Below are positions 36,401 through 47,277 of a stretch of 64,000 bases of DNA, piece by piece. A model generated the notes under the pieces. It ran no database searches. It saw nothing but the letters and a program-made list of their open reading frames with translations, and was not told where the DNA came from. The stretch's first letter is position 1. Every line of letters starts with the position of its first letter. The stretch is from Panicum virgatum (Eukaryota > Streptophyta > Magnoliopsida > Poales > Poaceae): assembly GCF_016808335.1 (NCBI RefSeq), contig NC_053149.1, forward strand, positions 32,423,339 to 32,487,338, in the 5' to 3' direction. Position numbers and translations under genes: made by a program.

Positions 36401-37814
36401 CGAATTATCATTCAGCTATCTATTTATTAATGTACTGTAATATTTTGTTTTTCTGCATTTAAGTTTTCTAGGCGTTGATCGAAAACCATAGATGCATGAT
36501 CCCTAGGAACCTATGTTGATACGGGATCTTTTTATCGACTAGTTGCCATGCTAAATAGGTACGGTAGAAGTCGAGTGGTTGCCTGCCTCTCGCGAGCAAA
36601 TAGGATTTGTACTGACTTTAATTCCTGTTGAAATGTAAGGACAACGGGCGGGGTTGTGTAGTGGTGATACCCCGCTGGTATAGTCAAAAATGGCTAAGGT
36701 CGTGGTGTGTGGCTCATTTCGTTAAGCGTTTGAAAGTACTAGCCACATACCGAGAAATATGGTAATCGGTAAGCTTAAGTACCTGATTGGACCGGCGAGT
36801 GGAACGACCATTCACCCTCTTGGTAGAAGTAGGGTTTATATTTTTGTCGCGACGTACGGGTGCAGAGTGGTCGGACTCTGTAGTCGGGGAGGGTGACCCG
36901 AATCCACGGACTGGAAAGAAAGGGGAAAAGTAGCGTGGGCGGGAGCGAAGTCAATCCCCATGCGTGTGGTCTAGGTTCCCCTGGCCAGGTTGAAATTCGA
37001 TTCGGAATCGTCCGCCTCTCACGGCATGAGATTGCTTAATGATTTCGGTCACATAGAGTAACAAGTGGAACAGGATGATGATAATACTGCTGGTTGATTA
37101 AATGGTTGCTCTACCATGTTTGAGTAGAGTTAGTTGCAAATTTAGAATGGTTAATTCCACTAGAATCTGGCTAAGTAAAACCTGAAAGTAAGGATCAACA
37201 CTTAGCGGCACTTTTTGCAAACAAACCCTACCAACCAAAAAGCCTTGCATGTTTAGTTATCGGACTATGTTATATCCGGAGACGGGTCAGTCTTGCTGAG
37301 TATTAGTATACTCAGCCTTGCTTGTGGCACTATTTTTCAGGTACTAACTTTGAAGATCTGTTTGCGAGTCTTACTTGGCCTTGTACTCTGCCTCCGGGTT
37401 GGTCGGTTGAGTGGGATGGCCCTTCAGCTAGTGCTAATCACCCTCCCGCTGAGTGACGCATTCGTACGGGCTTTACCGATGCGTCACGTTATTTCGTTAG
37501 TTATCTTTTAATGCTTCCGCTGAACATGAGACTTAAATAATTGAGTAGTTGGAACTCCGTAGTACTGTGCTACTCTGAACATGGTTTGTAATAAATTTTC
37601 TTTCCGCTGCAATCACTCTGAGATGTATGAAATGGTTTGTGTTGTAATCTCTGGGCTCACCTTCGTGTGAGTGTTGTCTGCTGATCCTGGAATAGCGTGG
37701 CTTTTATCGAGGCTTCACTCGAGGAACTACCGGTGAGTGCCAAATTGGGTCAGAGTTGCTTAGCAACGAAGATCAGTGCACCCGGGCCCAGTAGTTTTGG
37801 GTGGTTCCGCCACA
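33424..37814 (+). repeat. X 3' LTR (4391 bp)
   Basis: Near-identical to 21542-25931, one base longer (an extra G near 34801). TATA box at 34199-34205, exon-like islands at 36226-36369 and from 37341. The target duplication GTGAA follows at 37815. Confidence 0.95.
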
Positions 37815-37819
37815 GTGAA

Positions 37820-39620
37820 TCTCCAGGTCATAGTCCTTGACTAACTCTAGCCATCTTCTCTGCCGCATGTTCAGCTCATTCTGCGTGAAAATGTACTTGA
37901 GGCTCTTGTGATCAGTGTAGATATCACACCGCTGCCCATACAAGTAATGCCTCCAAATCTTCAGAGCATGCACAACTGCGGCTAACTCAAGATCATGAGT
38001 AGGATAATTCAGCTCATGCCGACGTAACTGCCGTGAAGCATAAGCTATCACTCTGCCCTCCTGCATCAGAACACACCCAAGACCATCCTTCGAAGCATCA
38101 CAATATACCGTGAACCTCTTCGTCTGGTCTGGCAAAGTCAGGACTGGCGCCGTAGTCAACCTCTTCTTCAGCTCATCAAAGGCCATCTGACGCTCATCAG
38201 TCCATATGAATGCCACATTCTTCTCTAGCAAAGAAGTCCAATTCTTCGCGATCTTGGAGAAATTCTCAATGAACCTCCGATAATATCCTGCTAAGCCCAA
38301 GAAAGACCTGACTTCCTTCACTGTCTGCGGTGTCTCCCACTCGAGCACATCCTTCACCTTGCTCGGATCAACAGCAATGCCTCCCTGAGAGATAACATGA
38401 CCGAGGAATGGAACCTCGTCAATCCAGAACTCGCACTTGCTGAACTTGGCATGCAGCTGATGCTCTCTCAATCTCTGCAATACGAGTCTCAAATGCTCCT
38501 CATGCTCTTCTTCTATCTTGGAGAAGATCAGAATATCATCAATGAAAATCACCACGAAGACATCCAGATAGTCCATGAAAACCATGTTCATCAGATGCAT
38601 GAAGAAAGCCGGGGCATTAGTCAGGCCGAAGGACATGACCGTATACTCATATAGCCCGTACTTGCAGGTGAATGCCGTCTTCGGAATATCCCCAGGACGG
38701 ATCCTCAGCTGAAAATAGCCCGAACGAAGATCAATCTTCGAGAATATACGAGCACCTCGAAGCAAATCAAAGAGATCCTCAATACGGGGCAGTGGATGCT
38801 TGTTCTTGATAGTGACTGCATTCAGCTCCCGATAATCCACACACATCCTCTTCGAGCCATCCTTCTTATCTACCAGCAATAATGGAAAAGCCCAAGGAGA
38901 GAAGCTGCGACGGATATAGCCCTTGGCTAGCAACTCATCAATAGTCTTCTTGACTTCTTCATGCTCTATAGGTGCCATACGGTAGGGCCGCTTTGCAATA
39001 GGAGCTGTGCCAGGCAAGAGATCAATACAAAACTCAATGGCGCGTTCAGGCGGCATACCTGGCAGATCATCCGGAAAGACATCCGGGAATTCAGACACAA
39101 CGCGAATACCGTCCGTGGGTCTAGCCTCCATCTGATGAAGAAATCCAGAAGGCTCTACTGCACTGATAACAACCTCTTGGCCACTGGAAGCTGATAGCAA
39201 GACTGTCCTCTGAGCACAATCTATCCGAACTCCCCACTTGGCCAGAGTCTCCATTCCCAGAATGACATCAATGCCCTTGGTGTCTAGCACCATCAGATCA
39301 GTACAGAACTCTACTCCCCTCAAAGAAACACTGACTCTCGGGCAGTAAGTGTGAGACCTCAACTGTCCTCCCGGTGAAGATACTAACAGGCACCTCTTTA
39401 ATGTGCTAGTATGAATACCATGATGCTCGACAAAAGACTGAGTAATGAAAGAATGCGTAGCACCAGTATCAAAAAGCACTGTAGCTGGATATGAATTAAC
39501 CATGAACGTACCAATAACCACGTTGGGAGCCTCGACCGCTGACTCGGCCGTCACGTGGTTCACCCTGCCCTGGGCTGAGCTGGGCGCCCCTGCTGTCCCG
39601 CCTGCGCCTTCCGGGGGCAA
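37820..39620 (-). pseudogene. Y pol, N-terminal part: protease, RT, RNase H
   Basis: Open from the gag overlap to the X insertion. Protease [10 protein letters not shown] (about 39475). RT with [15 protein letters not shown] and the active-site box [12 protein letters not shown] (about 38540). RNase H with [36 protein letters not shown] and [11 protein letters not shown]. It breaks off after YDLEIH where X entered; the codons continue exactly at 21541. The pol frame is -1 relative to gag, overlapping its last 20 codons. X encodes gag-pol in one frame, so the shift in Y is either programmed or a one-base loss near the C-run after the zinc knuckle. I see no convincing slippery heptamer. Confidence 0.9.
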
Positions 39621-40144
39621 GCGTTGGCGTTGTGCCCCGGCTGGCCGCAGTGAAAGCAGGTGCGAGGAGGTCCCTGAGCCTGCTGTCCGGTAGGAGCTGC
39701 CGGACGTGGAGCCTGCGGTGCCGGTGGAGCTGGTGGAGCAGCACGAGCCGGAGGTGCCGGTAACCTCTGGACCTGCCCCGCCTGCTGCTGCTGTCGAGGC
39801 GGGTACTGCTGTGGTGGCCTCTGCTGGTACTGCTGAGGAGGCCGGTACTGAGGCTGGTACTGCTGGGGCTGCTGGAGTCGAGGACGAGTGTTGCTGCCGG
39901 AAGCAACGGGGACAACCTTCCTCTTCTTGTCCTCCATCTCCAGGTGCTTGCGCTCAGTGTTGAGCGCGCTGTCAACCAGATGGTTGAAGTCGTCGAAGCG
40001 GAGGTTGAGCAGCGCGTACTGGAGGTAGTCCTCAAGACCCTCCATGAAGTGCTCCTGCTTCTTGCGGTCATCCGCAACCTCGGCAGGGGCATAGCGAGCC
40101 AGCTGAAGAAAGCGATCACGATACTCCGTGACCGACATAGTCCC
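39560..40144 (-). pseudogene. Y gag, second exon
   Basis: The open frame after the intron begins GTMSVTEYRDRFLQLARYAP, the standard chromovirus gag core, and continues through a proline/glutamine-rich linker to the zinc knuckle [14 protein letters not shown]. It ends at a TGA at 39560-39562, overlapping the pol frame. It joins the first exon in frame when 40145-40255 is removed. X has the matching stretch uninterrupted ([16 protein letters not shown]). Confidence 0.85.
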
Positions 40145-40255
40145 CTGAATTCACAAAGACAGATAGATATCGGAAGATTAACTCAAGATTCATAAGGATA
40201 GAACAAGGGGGCATTAGCTCAAAAGAAAACGCTGAATGATTATACTTAAGATTAC
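40145..40255 (-). other. Intron in Y gag (111 bp, GT-AG)
   Basis: On the minus strand the exon ends CTGAAGCAG, the intron runs GTAATCTTAAG...TTTGTGAATTCAG, and the next exon starts GGGACTATG. Removal joins FLALKQ to GTMSVTEY in frame. The stretch contains an in-frame TAA, is AT-rich among GC-rich neighbours, and is absent at the equivalent site of X. All points fit a real spliceosomal intron; a transposon-free insertion is the alternative. Confidence 0.8.
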
Positions 40256-40768
40256 CTGCTTCAGTGCAAGGAACTCCTTCTGCTTCATCTTCATAACGCC
40301 CGCGGGGACGTTGTGGCTGCGGAAACGCTCCCTGAACTGGAGCCAAGTGAGAGACTCGCGGTCATGAACTGGGTGGGACTCCCACCAGTCCAAGGCTGCC
40401 CCTCACAGCTGTCCTGCTGCGTACAAGACGCGCTCACGGTCATCGCACTGGGCGATGTCCAGCTGACGCTCCACTGCACGGAGCCAGTCGTCAGCCTGAA
40501 GCGGGTCGGACGTGTGAGAGAACGTCGGCGGGTGACCCCTCAGGAACTCAGCACGCCTGTCGCGAGGCTGCGGCGGTGGAGGAGGCGGAGGCTGAGTGTG
40601 AGCGTGCTGAAGAGCCTGAACGGTGTTGTTCAGGGTAGCCATCATCTGCATCTGGAGCTGGAAGTACTGCTCCGGAGTCAAAGGCGGAGGCATCGGTATC
40701 CCGGTACCCTGGTTGTTCTGACCCTGCTGCTGGCCAGAACCGGAACCGGTGCTCCTGGTGTTCACCAT
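40256..40768 (-). pseudogene. Y gag, first exon, with a stop
   Basis: Starts MVNTRSTGSGSGQQQGQNNQ at ATG 40768, which directly follows CTTTTGTTCAAATCAG. A proline-rich stretch and the matrix-like region follow (FLRGHPPTFSHTSDPLQADD). An in-frame TGA at 40403-40405 breaks it after YAAGQL; a single C-to-T change at a CpG (CGA to TGA) would explain it. Beyond the stop the same frame continues with GAALDWWESHPVHDRESLTW and onward to EFLALKQ at the intron. So Y cannot make full gag as it stands, and would need help in trans to move. Confidence 0.85.
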
Positions 40769-41320
40769 CTGATTTGAACAAAAGATTTCACGAGTAAGGA
40801 TATTGCAGGAATAAATTCAGATGGATATGATAACTCTTTGCGGAAAAAGACTCAGCCATGATAAAGTAGACAGGATAGAGTTGACTGTTTTACCCCCAAC
40901 GATCTAACTCATTTTATTAATTAGTTAACTTTAACATCAGAGTGATTTTCTTTAAACAAAATTAAGCTACTAAGCTATGCAATCATTCAAAAATCCAAAT
41001 CAAACATGTAGCATAATAACAAGCAGACAATTTTCACAACTTAGCCGAGTTTAGCAATAGACTCGACTAACACAACGCGTCGCAGAACGTGCTATCGTGT
41101 TAATATAAAAAGGTCACCTAGCTAACTCATGGTGGTCAGATGACTGATTCAGGCCAAATCTACGAGAACTATTCTTCAGAGAGAGAAATCAAGGCAAGAA
41201 GGGTAAAAGTCATAGAAGTCAAGGGGTATAATAGTAAAATAATTTCAGCAGGCAAGGATTGGTGAGAAGAAGTCCTAAAACTCGACCAGTTCTATCTAGG
41301 CTTCGTCCTACAGTCGACCT
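40769..41320 (-). other. Y leader between primer site and gag
   Basis: About 550 bp with no gene. It ends on the minus strand in the pyrimidine-containing CTTTTGTTCAAATCAG just before the gag ATG, a possible 3' splice site. The Q leader (60106-60658) is the same sequence with few changes. Confidence 0.55.
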
Positions 41321-41333
41321 GGCTCTGATACCA
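41321..41333 (-). promoter_or_regulatory. Primer-binding site of Y
   Basis: TGGTATCAGAGCC on the minus strand, three bases after the 5' LTR end: an exact initiator-tRNA-Met match. Confidence 0.9.
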
Positions 41334-41336
41334 CTC

Positions 41337-44300
41337 TGTAACACCCGGTTTATAAAAGAACATAAACCGAGCAATCATATACGTGCCAGGATCAAGTCAC
41401 ACGTATATACAACAGAATGAACAGTATATCATAGCACATATCACGTAAAAAGACATATTAAAGCGACTACGAATGTTATTTATTACAATAATGACAAAAA
41501 TGTCTGATACAGCGGAAGCGAAGTACAAAATACGAATAAAGCTCTCCGAAGCTGAAGCAGGGCGCCACAGGGACGTCGACTGGGAGACGAACACCTAGAA
41601 GTCCTCGTAGTCCTGGTAGCGCTGGACGAACTCCCTCGTGTCGGCAGGAACTGAGCAGCAGTAGCATAGCCAAGAGGAAAAAGTAGAGAAGAGGCAAGGG
41701 TGAGTACACAACTTGTACTCAACAAGTATAACACAAACTATGAGGCTCTAGGCTGGCTGACTCAACTGCATTAGCTTTTAAGTGTTGGCAAAATTTTATT
41801 AAAGCTATTTACTACGAGTTGATGAATTACCATTAACCCAGTTACATAGTAATTAATCAGGATTAATTAAGAAACTACTGGGAACCAAACCGAAACCAAA
41901 CCACCAAGGAAACCCCGAGAAACATCTCCCTCGTTGGAAGGAGATAACTCCACTAATCAAAAGGAGGATCTGGGCCGCTCATAACCGTGAGCACGGCTAG
42001 TATACCAGTTTTACACTCTGCAGAGGTTGCACATCTTTACCCACAAGTCGTGAGCTACGCCAGTTGTTCATCACACTTCCTTAGGTGAGATGACTAGTGA
42101 CTCACTACGAGGCCTTTACAAAGAATCTCGTTGGTAAGGCGTAACCGCGAGAGATAGGTCAGCGACGATGGGGCCCACCTCCGGGGGTACAAGCACAGGA
42201 GCACAATCCAAGCACAGACCAAGCCGGAGGAGCAGGGACCATTGAAGCTTACTACTCTTGCCCCGCAGGTAAGTTACTCCAAACCAAAAAGATCTAATTA
42301 TTACGCCAAGTCTATCCCATTCTAGCCTTGTGGTAGCGCTGTTGTCCCAGGTTGTCGCTCTATGAACCGGTCCTTATGGAGAGTGGCCAACCAAGCACTA
42401 AGCACCGTGCTGGCCCCCTAAACCATGTTTCTAACAAAAGCCAATTTTAACGAGACGTGAGCCACTCAAGCCACACAGAGTGCCACTCTCAGAATTAAAT
42501 TCAAGTAAACCATTAATCAAATTAATTAAAAAGGACCAAAGTGTGTTATAGCGCAGCAACCTAGCACAACTAACCAAAATGCAACCCAAAGGCATATATA
42601 AAGGATATAAAGTGGCTAGGAAGTCCTTATAGGCATACAGTATTAAAATGCAGTATGAAATGATATTTAAAGTGATAGGTTGTTCATGTTATACTTGCCT
42701 TCCTCGTACTGCTCTGGCTGCTGCTCAAACTGCTCCAAAGACGGCTGCTCCGGGTACTGGTACTGGGGCTCCTCAGATGGATCAACGTCTACTCACGAAC
42801 ACATGGCCAAAACAATGCACGAAAATAAGCATACAAACAAACATTAACAAAAACTAAGAAACAGTACATCAATACATAAAAACAGCACACTAAACTACTC
42901 TAAAACTATTCTACGCGTTACAACGATCGCGTGGATATAAAGAACGCTAAAAACGGAGCTAAAACGCATAAACTAGGCCTAAAACAAGGTTCAGGGGCTT
43001 ATTTGTAAGAAAACTGAAGTTTCAGGGGCTTTTCTGCTAAAACCGAGGGCTAAAACGTAAATAAACATTAAATCTAAGGGCTGACGAGCAAAAACACAAG
43101 GCCTAGACTGCGGGTGCTAATTTGGGAAAGCTCAGGGGCTTAAATGAATAAAACAGGGCCAAACCGTAATTATTTTTCAAAAGGAGTGGACTGCGGGTTG
43201 ATAACAGGAAACATGGGGGTGTCTTTAGAAAAACTACCACCGCTGACCGGTATCTAGCGTGGTCAACGGCCCTGGGCCGTTGGATCGCGATCGGGCGATC
43301 CAGATCTAAACAACTGGGGTTCTAATCGCGGCCGTCGATCCGAGATCGGGCGGCCAGGGTGGTTCGGCGCGTGGGGGCGGCGGCGCTCTCCCGCCGACGA
43401 CTCTGCTCCGCGGCGGCGGGGGCGGAAGCTCGCCGGAGCTCGCCACAAGTGGCGTTACAGGGCTCAACTCGACCAGGTTTTAGGTCCAGGGGAACGCGCA
43501 CCGCTTAGCTAACCCAACCACGGCCTCGGCGCAGGGCCGTGGCACGGCGGCGTGCGAGTGCAGCGGCGGGGCGGGTCGGCGTCACGCCGGTGAGAAATCG
43601 TGCGCGGTGCAGGGAGCAGATAAGGGGTAACAGGGCACGGGAAGTTTCATTACTGCGACGCGAATGTCCTGGGGTGCGTAGAGACGGAAGAACGGTGGTG
43701 CAGGAGCAGATTTGCGGCGGCACGGCGGAGCTCCGATGACCAAAATTGGCGCAGGCGCGAACTGCGGTCGGGGCAGCGAGTCCGGGGGTGAACCTGGCCC
43801 CAAGACGAAGCTTCGGCGGCGGATCTCGGTGGCGGGGGCGCGGCGGGGCTTTGGGACCACGGCGGCGCAGGGGGTGCAGGGGCTCGGCGCGGCGGAGCTG
43901 TGCAAGCGGGCGGAGCTAGGGCTTCGTGTGGCGGCTGTGAAGGGGAGGGGTCACGGGGGTCAAATAGAGCCGGAGTCCAGGGATTTCGGCTCGGCGTTAC
44001 GGAAGGGGATCCCGGGGATCACGGCCGGGGACGCCGCGCGGACGTTGCGCGAGCGCTGCGCGGGGGAGAAGAACCTGCCAGTGGGGCCGGCCTGGCAGCG
44101 TGGGGGGAAGGCGACGCACGGGCGGGCTGAGTGGGGTGGTTGAGGCGCTGCGTCCTGGGCTGGACCGGCGGCTTGGGCCAGCGGGGGAGAGGGCGAGCGG
44201 GCCTGGGCTGAGGTTTGGGCCGCGGGGAGGGAGGTGGGTTTGGGCTGGGAAGTTGGGTTTGGTTTTTGCTTTGGGTTTTTTTTTCCCCTTTTCTACTTCT

Positions 44301-44556
44301 ATTTCTATTCTATTTCTCACTCAAGCTCAACTATTTGAATTCAAAAGAAAATTTGAATTCAAACCCCTATGAAATCAAACAATGAAAACAATGCATCAGC
44401 ATGAATGCATCAACAAAGTTAAACCTAAGAAGATTTTAATTACTTGTGAAACAAAAACTAGATTAAAATGCAAGACTAACACAATAAACCTTAGGAAATT
44501 AAATAAAGCCATTTAAATTTATTAATAAACGCTGGAATTTAAATTAGGGTGTTACA
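41337..44556 (-). repeat. Y 5' LTR (3220 bp)
   Basis: A full-length LTR with the same layout as the Q LTR. It contains exon-like island 2 at 42699-42788, which is deleted from the Y 3' LTR. The terminal island reads REFVQRYQDYEDF then stop near 41597. The target duplication AAAGA follows at 44557-44561. Confidence 0.9.
42699..42788 (-). other. Exon-like island 2 in Y 5' LTR (90 bp)
   Basis: On the minus strand, GTGTTCGTGAGTAG precedes it (acceptor) and GAGGAAG|GCAAGTA follows (perfect GC-donor consensus). The frame is open and acidic/glutamine-rich (EEPQYQYPEQPSLEQFEQQP). The Q copy at 58638-58727 is the same length with no indels. Confidence 0.5.
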
Positions 44557-44561
44557 AAAGA

Positions 44562-45874
44562 CAGCAGTCTCGGATACTAGAGTACTTGTAACAAGGTAGT
44601 GAAGTACGTAAGCTTAGGATACATTACCAGGCTAAGCTACGCGGAGCTCCTCTACCCTAGGATATGAGTACCACTTCTCCAGTACAGGTCCTTAGGGGTC
44701 CGGACTGCCTTCCAGCTAAAGGGGCGTCCTCACCTGACTTTAAGCCGGCAACTTAACTTGGATCGCTAACAAAAGAAAAGACTCTGTTTGGGGGGAAGAG
44801 ACGGTTAACCAAAAAAAATAGCCAACCAGAACGAATGAATGTAGTGGAGTCGAGACAAGACTAAGAAAATAACTCTCCCTTATAAGTGTGGTTATCACGG
44901 TATACATCAGAGGTCGGGATTACGAGATCAGACCTCCACCGCTCCGGATCGCTTTTTGCCTGTTTGTGTGATAGGGCTAGAGGTCGGGTTTACAAGGTCA
45001 GACCTTGACCGCTCTGGACACACACATAGGTGCCACGTTATTACAAAGGAGGACTCTCTTAATCTTTTCTTAGGAGTAACCTACGGCTGCATGCTATACA
45101 GCGTGTTCTTCTCCGGTTGGAAGTGGTACGGCCACTCCTGAATTCTTCATAGTCGTCGGAGGCGAAGGCACCCTAGATGTGCATGAACTGCATCATCCAG
45201 CATCACCTCGGGAGCTCGGGGGGCCACTCCTTGCCTAAGAGCTGTCATATGCTTAGGTAGCATGAGACAAATTCTTTGGCTTTGAGTGGGAGAGGCCCCC
45301 CCTACCGCCGTCGTCGTCTGCCGATGGAAACCAGACGCCCTTGTGCAGCAGAAGGACCGGTGCGAAGCACGGAGAGGTGCAGTCGTTCGCCAGCTTGTCC
45401 TTGGTGCTAGCGCCAGGGGCCCCCGCTCCTGGCGGCGGGGCCTTGTCTGCAGCAGCACCGAGCTACGCTGAGGCGGATCTCCGGTGCTGGCGACGGCAGG
45501 ACGACACGGCCAACTTCCTCCGGGATGGCCGTCGGCTCCAGGCTCCATGTTGAGAGAAAGCCTTGAGCCGACGTCATGCCGCCGGAGAGGAAGCATGGCC
45601 GTTGCTTGAGAGAAAACCTTGAGCCGACACTGGGATGGCACGGGGCGGCACGCGACAGGCGTCGCCCCCGCGCACCACCGTGCCGGCTCTGAGGCGTCGC
45701 AGTGGCGACGCACAGCAGGCGCCGCTGTCGTGCACCGTCGCACCGAGGGCGCTGGTGCCACAGCGTAGTGACATGTGGCGTAGGTGCCACCATGCCTCTC
45801 TTCATCTTCTCGTTCGTCGTTGTAGAGGATGAACACGACCCCAGAAGCCTGAAGATCCAGCCAGCGCCTGATCC
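44562..45874 (-). other. Internal region of non-autonomous element Z
   Basis: About 1.3 kb between the Y insertion and the Z primer site. One minus frame stays open at 45147-45920 (257 codons), but it runs across the primer site, is of low-complexity GC-rich composition and shows no gag or pol motif, so I do not call it a gene. The remaining 97 bp of the region are at 16872-16968. Confidence 0.5.
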
Positions 45875-45893
45875 TCCCCACGGACGGCGCCAA
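45875..45893 (-). promoter_or_regulatory. Primer-binding site of Z
   Basis: On the minus strand the LTR end CCCGCGACA is followed by TTTGGCGCCGTCCGTGGGGA, a common Ty3-type primer site. It sets the orientation of Z. Confidence 0.75.
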
Positions 45894-46165
45894 ATGTCGC
45901 GGGATTTCTAGGGTACCCACAGCCGGGTGGCGGAACGCACCCGCCTATTCCTAGAGAGGGAGTGCTCGGGGAGGTACTAGGCGATTGGGCTGATCTAGCC
46001 CTGAGATATGTACATAAGAACACACGATCTAGAGTGGTTCGGGCCGCCGGAGCGTAATACCCTACGTCCACTGGGAGAAGTTTTGATCTCTGTTGTGTAT
46101 GAGTCTATCCTCTGCCGGGCCTTGGCTCTCACCCAGCTTGAGTTTTCCTTCTAGCGGGCGCCCCC

Positions 46166-46172
46166 TTTTATA
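46166..46172 (-). promoter_or_regulatory. TATA box of Z 5' LTR
   Basis: Minus strand GGTCTATAAAAGGGGGCGC. Two bases of it are deleted in the 3' LTR near 15660. Confidence 0.65.
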
Positions 46173-47277
46173 GACCAAGGAGGCGGATACATAGGACGTT
46201 GGGGGCCCGACAAGTGGGCCCAACGTACTGTGCAGCGTTACTGCGCAGAGTACTCAAATGGCTACAATGGCTGCGAATCTTTCCACCGATGTGCTTCCAT
46301 GCCCTGCTGACTCTCTGACGAAGGGAGGTCTTCTCTTGTCCCGTCAGCAAGGTGCCCGTTGGGGGAATGTAGCTTGCGGCGTGACCTGTTGAGGCTATTA
46401 TGTAGGCGTCATAATGGGTGAAGCCGAGCCGTCGTATCAATCTGTTATGGCAGACTGACAGGCGCGGCGTGGGCGGCGCCAGCAGCTCCACTATGCACCT
46501 TGGTAATACGCGATCAATAGTGCCCCCTGGTCAAAGCATCGCCTCGGCTTCTACTGCATCAATGCGGGCGCCCACCTACCACAATGAATGCAGTGGTGGG
46601 TGAGGCTTAGTATGGAGACCAAGCGGCCTCGTATACGTGTCTGTGCTCGTAGACACGTGTCGGCTCCGGACCACCTCGAGGCAGGGTGTCGACTTCTTCC
46701 CTTAGAGTGGGGTCCGGTTACTATACAGGCGGTTCGGGACCCCATGAGGGGTCCGGGTCTCCCGCGGGGGTCCGGACTCCTCGGGAGGTCCGGAGCCCCG
46801 GCTGTTCGGGCTGAGCGCCTGCCTCTTCCGGGACACGCGGCGTTCCTGGACCTTTCCCAGTCGTGAGACAGGTCCGGGACCATTGCCGAGAGAACAGGAC
46901 TCCGGACCACTGGGGTCCGGCTGTTTGGACGTAGTCGAGGATAACTACAAGGCCTTTGCCTAGACACAGCAAGAGGGGGTACCCCAGTCCTGGGGTACCG
47001 ACAGTGGCCCCCAGGCCCACCTCGAGAGAGGTACGAACCCGCGGGTGGGGCCTCTATCGTGATGTGTTTCTACGCAATTTGATTGCGTTGGTGTGCCCAT
47101 GGAGAGAGCGGGTGTCCTGGACCCCTGAGGCCGGTATACCTGTTGCCAGGTTCAGGCTCTAGAGTGCTCTCCACAGGGCGACGAAGGTGTAGGCTTAGGG
47201 TGCGGAACCAAGCTAAGCGGCTACACAGACCTCGGATCGCTCAGGGAGCATGCACCTCCTTCCGGACCTGGCTCTTG

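Larger units (their letters stand above)
21542..37814 (+). mobile_element. Tekay-lineage element X, complete, 16.3 kb
   Basis: A full-length chromovirus with 4.39-kb LTRs (21542-25931 and 33424-37814), TG/CA ends (TGTGACACC...CCGCCACA) and a perfect target duplication GTGAA at 21537-21541 and 37815-37819, inside the Y pol gene. The internal region is 7.5 kb: primer site, 1.4-kb leader, extra ORF, gag-pol with one frameshift, polypurine tract. By eye the LTRs differ by four substitutions and one inserted base. At 1.3e-8 substitutions per site per year this would be an insertion about 35,000 years old; missed differences would raise the figure. Confidence 0.95.
16969..44556 (-). mobile_element. 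Tekay-lineage element Y (Ty3 chromovirus), split by X
   Basis: The ends are TGTAACACCC...CCGGGTGTTACA on the minus strand, with a perfect 5-bp target duplication AAAGA at 16964-16968 and 44557-44561. With X removed the element is about 11.3 kb: 5' LTR 41337-44556, primer site 41321-41333, gag 40768-39560, protease-RT-RNase H to 37820, integrase-chromodomain 21541-19929, polypurine tract, 3' LTR 16969-19892. Apart from the X insertion, pol is open from end to end. Gag has one stop and an intron. The LTRs differ at about one site per hundred by eye plus a 292-bp deletion, so Y is older than X and V. Confidence 0.9.

Noticed and set aside
45147..45920. 257-codon minus-strand ORF in Z
   Set aside because: It crosses the primer site, is low-complexity and has no recognisable domain. 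More likely an accident of composition.
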